Shown here one piece after another: positions 57,300-64,000 of a DNA stretch of 64,000 nt (position 1 is the first letter of the stretch; each line of letters starts with the position of its first letter). The notes beneath the pieces were generated by a model. That model did no database searches, had not been told where the DNA came from, and saw only the letters and a list, made by a program, of their open reading frames with translations. The stretch comes from Taibaiella sp. (lineage in GTDB: Bacteria; Bacteroidota; Bacteroidia; Chitinophagales; Chitinophagaceae): positions 7,554 to 71,553 of the forward strand of contig JAHHDV010000021.1 of the NCBI GenBank assembly GCA_019739295.1. Reading direction: 5' to 3'. The translations under genes were made by a program, and so were the position numbers.

Positions 57300-58195
57300 C
57301 AAAACTAAATAATTCCAATCAGAGTTTCTATTATTATCCTGTTGGAATGTGGGAAACTCGGAGAGTTTTCCATATTTCAACAGGAACTCAGTTGGCGTTA
57401 GCTGCCCCAATGAAGAATGCGGTCTTTCGTTGTTGTACATCCATGCCCATGCATTTGCATATTTTCTTATCTGTGGGAGGTTGTCAAACATATAGCTGTC
57501 CAGTACGTCCTGTCTAAAGGTTCTGTTGAAGCGTTCAATCAAACTGTTCTGTGTAGGCTTTCCCGGCTGGATAAATTCCCACTCTATACCGTTTTTCTTA
57601 CACCAACTCTGCATAGCTTCCGCTACAAACTCCGGTCCGTTATCTGATCGGATCTTCTCAGGCTTGCCGCGCCATTCTAACAATTTTTCCAGTTCTCGTA
57701 TCACCCGCCGTGCAGGCAGGCTTGTGTCTACTGCAATCGAAAGAGCCTCACGGCTGAAGTCATCAATGACGTTGAGTGTGCGTATCGTCTTCCCACTACT
57801 CAATGTGTCGTGCATGAAGTCAAGGCTCCAGGTGATATTAGGACCTACAGGACACAGTAGAGGTGCTTTTACCCGAGCCGGAAGACGCTTCTTGCGCTTG
57901 TTCCTAAGGTTCAGACGCATAGCAGTGTATATTCTATACACTCGTTTATGGTTCCACATATACTGTAGCTTTCTCAGCCGGTGATACATCATCCAGAAAC
58001 CCCATGTACGGTGAAGTTCTGCCAGCTTGGAAAGTTCTTCGATGACTTCTGAATCATCTTTACGCTTGGCTTGGTAATAAAAAAACAGACGTACTGATAT
58101 TGAATAGTGAACAGGCCTGCCGTAGACTCATCCCGAAATCTTCCCGGGCATAACCTACAAGCTCACGCTTCTCGACAGGCCCTAGAGCTTTTTTT
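57285..58195 (-). CDS. IS3 transposase orfB (DDE), one frameshift
   Basis: Produced by -1 frameshifting from orfA at the A-rich run (minus strand GAAAAAAAGC, plus 58189-58195), reading EKKALGPVEKRELVGYARED onward. A break at the seven-A run 58079-58085 (plus strand) needs one base removed to give VFYYQAKRKDD. The DDE triad is intact: WSLDFMHDTL (D1), RSDNGPEFVAEA (D2) and LIERFNRTFRQDVL (E), with the K/R seven residues on. Role: strand transfer during transposition. If the break is real, the element is inactive; the intact ends and target duplication argue for consensus error. Confidence 0.88.
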
Positions 58196-58448
58196 CAATA
58201 ACATCTTTTAGTACGGTGATCTGCAGCGTCTGTTCAGCAACTATTCGCTTATACTGTGCCAGCTCCCGCTCCATATCTTTCATCTGTTTGAGCTGGGAAG
58301 CTTCCATGCCCGAATATTTACTCTTCCAGACGTAAAAGGTACCCTGGCTGATGCCATGTTCACGGCAGATGTCCGTAACGGATTCACCAGATTCCTGTTG
58401 CTTTAAAATCTTGATAATCTGTGTCTCGCTAAACTTACTTTTTTTCAT
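58182..58448 (-). CDS. IS3 transposase orfA (HTH DNA-binding protein)
   Basis: 88 residues with a helix-turn-helix (KFSETQIIKILKQQESGESV, then DICREHGISQGTFYVWKSKY) and a leucine-zipper-like C-terminal helix (ELAQYKRIVAEQTLQITVLK). In the family it binds the inverted repeats and, fused to orfB by -1 frameshifting, makes the active transposase. The stop TAG lies at 58182-58184 just beyond the slippery A run. Confidence 0.9.
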   Translation of the reverse strand: MKKSKFSETQIIKILKQQESGESVTDICREHGISQGTFYVWKSKYSGMEASQLKQMKDMERELAQYKRIVAEQTLQITVLKDVIEKKL

Positions 58449-58505
58449 TGTCCCTAAATTAATAAACTACATTAAAAATCGTAGCTATTTTAGGGGAAGA
58501 TTACA

Positions 58506-58532
58506 AATGTAGCTAGCTAAGGGAAGATTACA
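58506..58532. repeat. Right terminal inverted repeat of the IS3 element
   Basis: A 27-base perfect match to the reverse complement of 57273-57299. A second partial copy, GGGAAGATTACA at about 58493-58505, lies just inside it and may be an internal binding-site duplicate. Confidence 0.95.
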
Positions 58533-58721
58533 TTAGGTGCAGGTGATTTTTATTTGGCCGAATCTCAACAAATTTTCAAATTCCCACCTTATTAGTTTGT
58601 TAAAATATTTTTATTAATTATTATTTTATAAAAAGTTATAAAGAAATTAATTACAAAGAAAAGGATTCGAAAAATTTGAGGATTCTTTTTCCCTTTGCAT
58701 TATAATTAAATTTAATAATTA

Positions 58722-58940
58722 ATGACATTTTTTGAATTCCAGAAAAGATTTCCAAATGAAGAAGCTATAATTAAAGTCTTTATCAAAATCAAATATCAAG
58801 GTGAACTTACACGATGGCTAATAAAAGATAAGTCATTATTATTTAGGTTCTAAGTTAGATTACAACTTTGGTCATGACAACACATCAAAACTGTAATAAT
58901 TGCGGTTGTTCCAAGTATGTATCGGAAAATAGTTAATACA
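58722..58940 (+). pseudogene. Possible remnant of an IS1595-type transposase N-terminus
   Basis: ATG 58722 opens MTFFEFQKRFPNEEAIIKVF, which resembles the start of IS1595-family transposases, then changes frame. A following frame reads QNCNNCGCSKYVSENS, reminiscent of the zinc-ribbon region (C-x2-C) that follows in this family. The frame ends within 70 residues, no catalytic domain follows and the region 58940-59082 is AT-rich without a gene. I call it a decayed fragment, at low confidence. Confidence 0.4.
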
Positions 58941-59082
58941 ATTAACAGCAGCTAAAAGAAATTAAAGACTACTACCGGCATTTCAGAGCATTTAAACAGT
59001 TTTTGACTGCTTTTTACCGCTTAGTGCTTGCCTTTTTTGCTCCCCGGAGTGACCAATTCATTCCCGTAAAGGCTTCAAAAAA

Positions 59083-62000
59083 CTAACCGTGTAACCCTTT
59101 CTTTAAACAATCTTTATATGGCCTGCCGCTACCACAGGAACAAGGGTCATTTTCGGTAATATGCGGTTTCCCGTGACATTGCTTATACAGCTTACTGCTG
59201 CCGCAGGGACAAGGGTCATTCCTGCCTATTTTGGCTTCCGCCCTACTTGTTGTATTACTTTTTGGTGTGGGTGGTACAGGGCTTTCTTCTTGCTGCTGTT
59301 GGAAAGTAGGCTCTGTGTAGTAGTATTCTTCTTGGGATTGAGTACTCTCTGTATAATAATCATTACCCACATCCCGAGATTGCTGATTCTCAAAGTTAGG
59401 CTGTGCAGGTATATCATCTCTATAATTAAACTCTATATTCGTACCCCGTCTTCTTAATTCCTCATATATGTGATGATTTTCGGGAGCTATATTAGCATCA
59501 ATAGTCAGATCTTTTAAATTTTCAAATTTTGAAAGCAAGATTAATACGTCCTCTTTAATTTTATTATTGTGCAAAATCAGTTCATTTAAAGAAGTTTTAC
59601 TATTGAGGAAATATTTTAAGCAATCGCCTTTTATTTGATTATTACATAAAATAAGATGAATTAGATTACTTGCTCCATCAAATATTTGTAACATCTCATC
59701 ATTGACTATATTAGTCTCTGCTAAGCCTAACAGTTTTAGTTCATTTTTACTATGAGAAAAGTATTTCAAACATCTTCCTGTTATTTGATTAGCAGATAAA
59801 TCAAGTGCTTCCAGTCTATCCGCACCATCAAATACTTGCAACATTTCATCGGTTTATTTTTTTTATTCCCTGCCAAGTTTAAATGTGTCAATTTATTCTT
59901 ACTTTGAGAAAAATATTTCAAACATTCTCCTGTTATTTGATTGGTAGATAATTCAAGTGTTTCTAGTCTATCCGCACCATCAAATACTTGCAACATTTCA
60001 TCAGTGATTTTTTTTATTTCCTGCCAATCCCAATTGTTCTAATTCATTTTTACTATGAGAAAAATATTTCAAACATTCTCCTGTTATTTGATTAAAGTTT
60101 AAACCAAGATCAATTAATCTATCAGCGCCGTCAAATACCCGTAACATCTCATCAATGGCTATTTCATTTTTTGCTAAGTCAAGTGTTTTCAGTTCATTTT
60201 TTACTGGCAGTAAAAATATATTAAAGCCTCTCCTTTAATTGAACAATTGGTAATCAATAATCCTTTTAGGTATTTCACTCCATCGAAACACTTCAAGCAT
60301 TTTGTTTCATCAAGGGTTGGTAAGTCTTTGATAGAAATACAAACAACGAAATCTTTGATAAAAGGAATCAAACTCAGAGGTTTCGGAATAAGGCTTTTCC
60401 GTTATCGTAATCCCAAAAATTATTAAATTCTTTTACTTCCCTTTTATAGATTGGTATCTCCTTATTAAGTAATCGCTAAATTTCTTAAACTTACGAACGC
60501 TGTTTTATCATACATTTCTATAATTTCTATTCCTCTCTCTTTAAAAAATCTTTTCTAAATCTTCATTTTGTGTAAAACCCATAAAGAAGCCATGCAACAA
60601 TTTTAAATCTTCATAAGGCAGCAAATTAAGTCCTTCAATTATATTTGGCTTTATATCTGACACCGAATTTTTCACCTTTTTCCACCTTTCCAAAAATAAA
60701 AACCTCCTGTGCAAGCGGTTGATTATTAAAATGGATATTTTTATATTCCTTAGTTTGTGCATTGTTATTTTCCATTCTTGCGGCATAGCTTCCGAGAAAA
60801 TACTCGAAGAATACTTTGTGTATAAATCCATAATACACCTCATCATTCGTTTCTAATTTTCCGGTAACAGAATTTCTTCCTCTATCCACTTCAATCTTTT
60901 TGAGTATGGAGCGTTCTTCTAAGCGAAAAAGGTAAGAGTAATATTCAGACTTATTGATTTTTTCATACTCCTCCCTTTTAAGAAGTAATCTTTCGGAATC
61001 TTCAGCATTAGCAATTTTTTTCTGCTATAACCTGACAAAACATATTCAGCCCAGTTATCGCTTTATCATCAACGTCTTCCCTTTGTGTTTTTTTCAAGAA
61101 GTTCACGACTTATCCATTCATCTACAATCGTTTCTATAACTTTAGTAAAAGAGAGTTTGTTGTTATCAATGAGTGTTTTTATTTCGCTGATACGATTAGA
61201 TAATAAATCTAAATAACTCAATATTAGTGGTAGCCTTGACAGCTTGATTTCATCAGGATTGTTATTTTCGTTTACTTGCTTTTTCCAACACGCTCCAAAG
61301 GGAAAGTATGCCACTTTCTTTATTTGTATGCTTACTCAGTTTATTAATGTAATTGCGTGCTTGTTCTTCTGTGAATATTTCTAATTCAAGCAGCGTTCCT
61401 TCGCCCAAAGCACGCTCTATCCCTTCTATCTGATTTCTTGTAGTGAATACTACTGCCTTGAATGGTATCAGCTTTTCACTTACTATATTCCAAGTGTCTA
61501 TAAATTTATCCTTGTAAAATTCTGCAAAGTTTTGTTTTGATTCTTTTTTATATCCCTTTGCTTCAAAACTCATCTAATGCGTCTATCAGTAAAATGGTAT
61601 TTTCAGGCTTTTTTTTATTTTTTTCTATCCAGCTGTCATTTGTACACAGCATATTGTAAGTGAGTATAAGCACACGAGGTTTCTTTCTGAATATTTTTTC
61701 TTGAAGCCAACCAACTCTTTTTTTTATACTGTGCATACAAATTGACAAGAAATGTGGTCTTTCCCGTTCCTACACCTGCCTGTATAAAATAAAAAGGACG
61801 TTTTTGTTTAGAGTTTTTTCTCCGTTTTTTTTCAAAAAATACCTCATCTATAAATTGGTCTATACTTGATTGCTTACCTGAAGATTCATATCTTTTGTGA
61901 GTACGCAAAATTGACAAGATTATTAGGTACAAAATGCTTCTGTCTTTCCTCTATTTCTTTATCTGAAAAAACAGATTGAGACCAAGGCTGTCTGTTTATA

Positions 62001-62107
62001 AAGTATCTGACAGCGCTCGCAATGCCCAACACTATCGATATAATCAACCACCAATCATTTAAAAAATTAATAACGACCCTGAAGTTCGATTCTTCTTGTA
62101 ACAGCAT
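59083..62107 (-). pseudogene. NLR-like STAND NTPase: TM, NACHT, LRR and two SEC-C motifs (many frameshifts)
   Basis: Collinear minus-strand fragments form one gene of about 1000 codons. From ATG 62107 (MLLQEESNFRVVINFLNDWW), a transmembrane helix (WWLIISIVLGIASAVRYFI) precedes the NACHT module: P-loop IQAGVGTGKTTFLVNLY, Walker B TILLIDALDEF, sensor AVVFTTRNQ and the winged-helix motif FIHKVFFEYFLGSYAA. Then come leucine-rich repeats of about 50 residues each ([20 protein letters not shown]) and at the C-terminus two SEC-C zinc motifs ([20 protein letters not shown]). At least seven indels break the frame. Bacterial NACHT proteins act in phage defence, and eukaryotic NLRs share NACHT-LRR order. 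The TM helix is the probable effector. Confidence 0.78.
59690..60160. repeat. Direct repeats of about 150 bp encoding LRR units
   Basis: Near-identical stretches, for example CTATCCGCACCATCAAATAC, recur at 59816 and 59968 (spacing 152), with diverged copies near 60118 and 59670. They encode the 50-residue LRR repeat unit of the NLR-like gene. The spacing of 152 in place of 150 shows that two extra bases sit between the copies. Such near-identical repeats can expand or contract. Confidence 0.8.
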
Positions 62108-62360
62108 AGAAGTAGTTTGAATAACATAAAAATATGGCAATCGTAAATTAAAAAAAAAGAAGTGGCAATTCAAGCACGATATGAGATCATTGCTTAATGC
62201 GGCTTTACTTTTTTCTAAATAAACAACCCGGAAAGTGCTAAGCAAAGCCGGGAGGTTGCGCCGCTCTCAAAAGAACCAAAATAATAAAGACGATTTTCTC
62301 GCAATTGATAGCACCCGTAAAAGGATCCTTAGAGAAGAATATTTATTTTAAGAAGGGCAA

Positions 62361-62457
62361 ATACCCCTTTCGGGTATAATTTTAATAAAATAAAATATTT
62401 TATACCCGATAAGGTATTATTTAAAATAAAATTACCCTTTTTGTACCCTAAAGGGTA
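62361..62457. promoter_or_regulatory. Three evenly spaced palindromes upstream of hipB
   Basis: Palindromes with ATACCC/GGGTAT-type arms lie at 62361-62377, 62402-62417 and 62444-62457. Their centres are about 41 bases apart, roughly four helical turns, so a protein bound to all three would face the same side of the DNA. An extra half-site (ATTACCC) lies at 62431. The last palindrome ends 5 bases before the hipB start. HipB-type antitoxins autoregulate by binding such operators. Confidence 0.65.
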
Positions 62458-62462
62458 TAAAA

Positions 62463-62663
62463 ATGAACACCTCACTTTCAGATTTTATCAAACAAAAAAG
62501 AAAACAGCTTAAACTAACACAGCCTGAACTGGCGGAACGGGCAGGTGTCGGGCTTCGTTTTGTGCGTGAATTAGAACAGGGGAGGCAATCTGTTCGCCTG
62601 GATAAAGTGAACCAGGTGCTGGCTTTGTTTGGTAGTGAAATGGGCGTTATCAAAAAAGGTTGA
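62463..62663 (+). CDS. hipB: HipB-like XRE-family antitoxin
   Basis: 66 residues: DFIKQKRKQLKLTQPELAERAGVGLRFVRELEQGRQSVRLDKVNQVLALFG is a HipB/Y4mF-type helix-turn-helix. Its short form matches the antitoxin of tripartite hipBST loci. It is followed four bases later by the hipS start, and its operators are just upstream. Role: DNA-binding autorepressor that neutralises or works with the HipS/HipT pair. No frameshift is needed. Confidence 0.88.
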   Translation: MNTSLSDFIKQKRKQLKLTQPELAERAGVGLRFVRELEQGRQSVRLDKVNQVLALFGSEMGVIKKG

Positions 62664-62666
62664 AGT

Positions 62667-63044
62667 ATGAGACAGGGACAGGTTTTTATAAAAACAGTTT
62701 AGCAGGAATCATTACAGAAACTGATGAGGGATATACTTTCCTCTATGATGCTATTTATTTGAACAATCCTGCTTCAAAGCCTGTAAGCCTTACTTTGCCC
62801 TTGCAGGAACAGCCTTACGAAAGCAAAGTTTTGTTTCCCTTTTTTGACGGTTGATTCCCGAAGGCTGGCTGTTGGATATCGCCATAAGCAATTGGAAGGT
62901 CAACCCGAGAGACCGTTTCGGTCTCTTGCTTACGATGTGTAAGGACTGCATAGGCTGTGTATCGTTTTACCTAAGAAGCGTGAAGATGCAATGCGCCATT
63001 TGTATGGTATCTTGATTAAAAATTTAATGGCGAATTATATCTGA
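62667..63044 (+). pseudogene. hipS: HipS-like protein (HipA N-terminal domain), frameshifted
   Basis: From ATG 62667 (MRQGQVFI) the fragments read KNSLAGIITETDEGYTFLYD and VLFPFFDGLIPEGWLLDIAI (with a T restored near 62850), then NPRDRFGLLLTMCKDCIGC and, after another break, VLPKKREDAMRHLYGIL. This is the HipA N-subdomain. The stop is TGA 63044 after net three missing bases. Total about 126 residues, typical for the separate HipS of Bacteroidota hipBST loci. Here bases appear to be missing rather than added. Confidence 0.72.
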
Positions 63045-63069
63045 CAAATGAAAAAATATAAACGACCCG

Positions 63070-64000
63070 ATGAAAAATTGCCTGTACTGTTATCAGCCCT
63101 TAGAGGAATCTGAAAATGGTTTCCATGCTTCCTGTGCTAAGGAAATATTTGGTACCGCTACACACCTGTTATTGATTTTGATTTAAAGCAGTTAGAAGAA
63201 TTAGCTAAGCAGATCATCGTCAAAAGTATCGCTGTAATCGGTGTGCAGCCTAAGTTGTCATTGGATTTAGAAAAACATAAATGTGGGCTGTCCAGGCTGA
63301 CCATTGTAGGATTACACGGTGATTATATCTTGAAGCCGCCTTCTGCGGAATATACAGAGCTACCTGAAAATGAAGACCTGACCATGCATTTAGCGGAATG
63401 GGTAAAGATTAAAACAGCCAGGCATTCCTTGATCCGTTTACGTTCGGGGTAGCTTGCCTATTTAACCCAACGCTTTGACAGAAAGAAGGGTAAAAAAATT
63501 GCCGCTGAGGATTTCTGCCAGCTAAGTGAAAACCTGACGGAACATAAATACAGGGGTTCTGTTGAAATGACAGGAAGGCTAACCTACCCAATTTACGGCT
63601 AACAAGGGATTTGAAGCACAGCGTTTATTTGAGATGATCTTGTTCAGCTACCTGACAGGCAATGCGGATATGCACCTGAAAAAACTTTTCTTTAATAGAA
63701 AACGCACTGGGCGAATATGAGCTTTCCCCGGCTTATGATTTGCTGAGTACCGCTTTAGTGATCCCTGATGATAAAGAAGCGTCGGCATTGACGATTAACG
63801 GAAAAAAGAACAGGTTAAAGCGAAGTGATTTTGATGCTTTAGCTTCATCGCTAAAGATAAATGAGCGATCCTTGCAATTCATTTACGAACGATTCAATAA
63901 CGCATTATCTGGATGGATTGCATTTATTGGTTAAAGCTTTTTATCAAAGGAGATGCAGCACAACTACATTGAGTTGCTGAATACAAAGCATAAAAAGCTG
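63070..64000 (+). pseudogene. hipT: HipT-like serine/threonine kinase toxin, frameshifted, 3' end at window edge
   Basis: ATG 63070 opens MKNCLYCYQPLEESENGFHA, the cysteine-containing start typical of HipT. The fragments continue with IAVIGVQPKLSLDLEKHK (nucleotide-binding loop region), GDYILKPPSAEYTELPENED, then after breaks GNADMHLKNFSLIENALG (catalytic Asp and Asn) and YELSPAYDLLST (metal-binding Asp). The last in-window residues (MQHNYIELLNTKH) are near the expected C-terminus. At least five indels and one apparent in-frame TAA interrupt it. Role: HipA-like kinase toxin that in related systems phosphorylates an aminoacyl-tRNA synthetase. Confidence 0.7.

Larger units (their letters stand above)
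57273..58532 (-). mobile_element. Complete IS3-family insertion sequence (1260 bp)
   Basis: 27-bp perfect terminal inverted repeats start with TGTAATCTTCCCTTAGCTAG at both ends (57273-57299 and 58506-58532), and the element is flanked by TTAG on both sides (57269-57272 and 58533-58536), a 4-base target duplication. Inside are orfA (58182-58448) and orfB (57285 to about 58195), both minus strand, in the overlapping -1 arrangement of the IS3 family. The transposase catalytic triad is present. The size is typical of the IS3 family. The duplication being intact suggests recent transposition. Confidence 0.93.

Noticed and set aside
58914..58931. Possible right-hand att copy (TATGTATCGG...) resembling the mnmE end
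   Set aside because: Only eight bases match well and it falls inside a transposase remnant; likely chance.
59650..60160. Regularly spaced repeats as a CRISPR array
   Set aside because: The unit is about 150 bp, diverged and coding for LRRs; there is no short repeat/spacer pattern and no cas gene.

Overview
The window looks like a chromosome segment of a Bacteroidota bacterium; I cannot fix the family. The evidence is a C-terminal type IX secretion sorting domain on a giant surface protein, TAnnTTTG-type -7 promoter elements (upstream of pckA and others), a PorT-like outer-membrane barrel, a LytS/LytTR pair, Mqo, a DPP IV-type peptidase and a split HipBST-like toxin locus.

Layout. 0-5.9 kb: the end of a periplasmic parvulin PPIase, two glycosyltransferases, an ECF sigma factor with its membrane partner, and a small lipoprotein. 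6.3-20.9 kb: housekeeping and envelope genes (prfC, DAHP synthase/chorismate mutase, an S9 peptidase, a TonB-dependent receptor, a DUF4197 protein, bcp, a DEAD-box helicase, a lipid kinase, a MATE exporter, and a sodium:solute symporter preceded by a tiny coupled membrane protein). 21.2-24.9 kb: three recognisable genes (DUF58 protein, M28 peptidase, MBL/beta-CASP protein) cut by many indels. 25-34.4 kb: an outer-membrane barrel, a complete TolC-MFP-RND efflux operon, a tandem Usp, and a LytS/LytTR two-component pair. 34.6-38.5 kb: pckA, a CarboxypepD_reg-like exported protein and a class III-type PHA synthase. 38.6-42.9 kb: one T9SS cargo of about 1400 residues. 43.3-54 kb: two membrane proteins, purN, an OsmC protein, mqo, prmA, DPP IV, a GlcNAc-kinase-like protein and mnmE.

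At the exact 3' end of mnmE (53975) base composition drops to AT-rich and an accessory island starts. It holds a two-gene cassette (a DUF4209 protein with a HEPN-like R-N-x3-H motif, then a PD-(D/E)xK nuclease-like protein), a degenerate tRNA-like sequence, a complete 1260-bp IS3-family element with 27-bp inverted repeats and a TTAG duplication, a transposase remnant, a bacterial NLR-like gene (TM segment, NACHT NTPase, LRRs, two SEC-C motifs) and a tripartite HipB-HipS-HipT-like locus with three regularly spaced palindromes. I read this as a defence/mobile island. The DUF4209-nuclease pair is the best candidate for an undescribed system.

A caveat affects the whole window. Many well-conserved genes are interrupted by single-base indels, nearly all in homopolymers. 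Most are one extra base; around 62.6-63.5 kb single missing bases also appear. Removing or adding one base restores conserved protein each time. This looks more like consensus error than gene decay, so I annotate the reconstructed genes and give the break positions.
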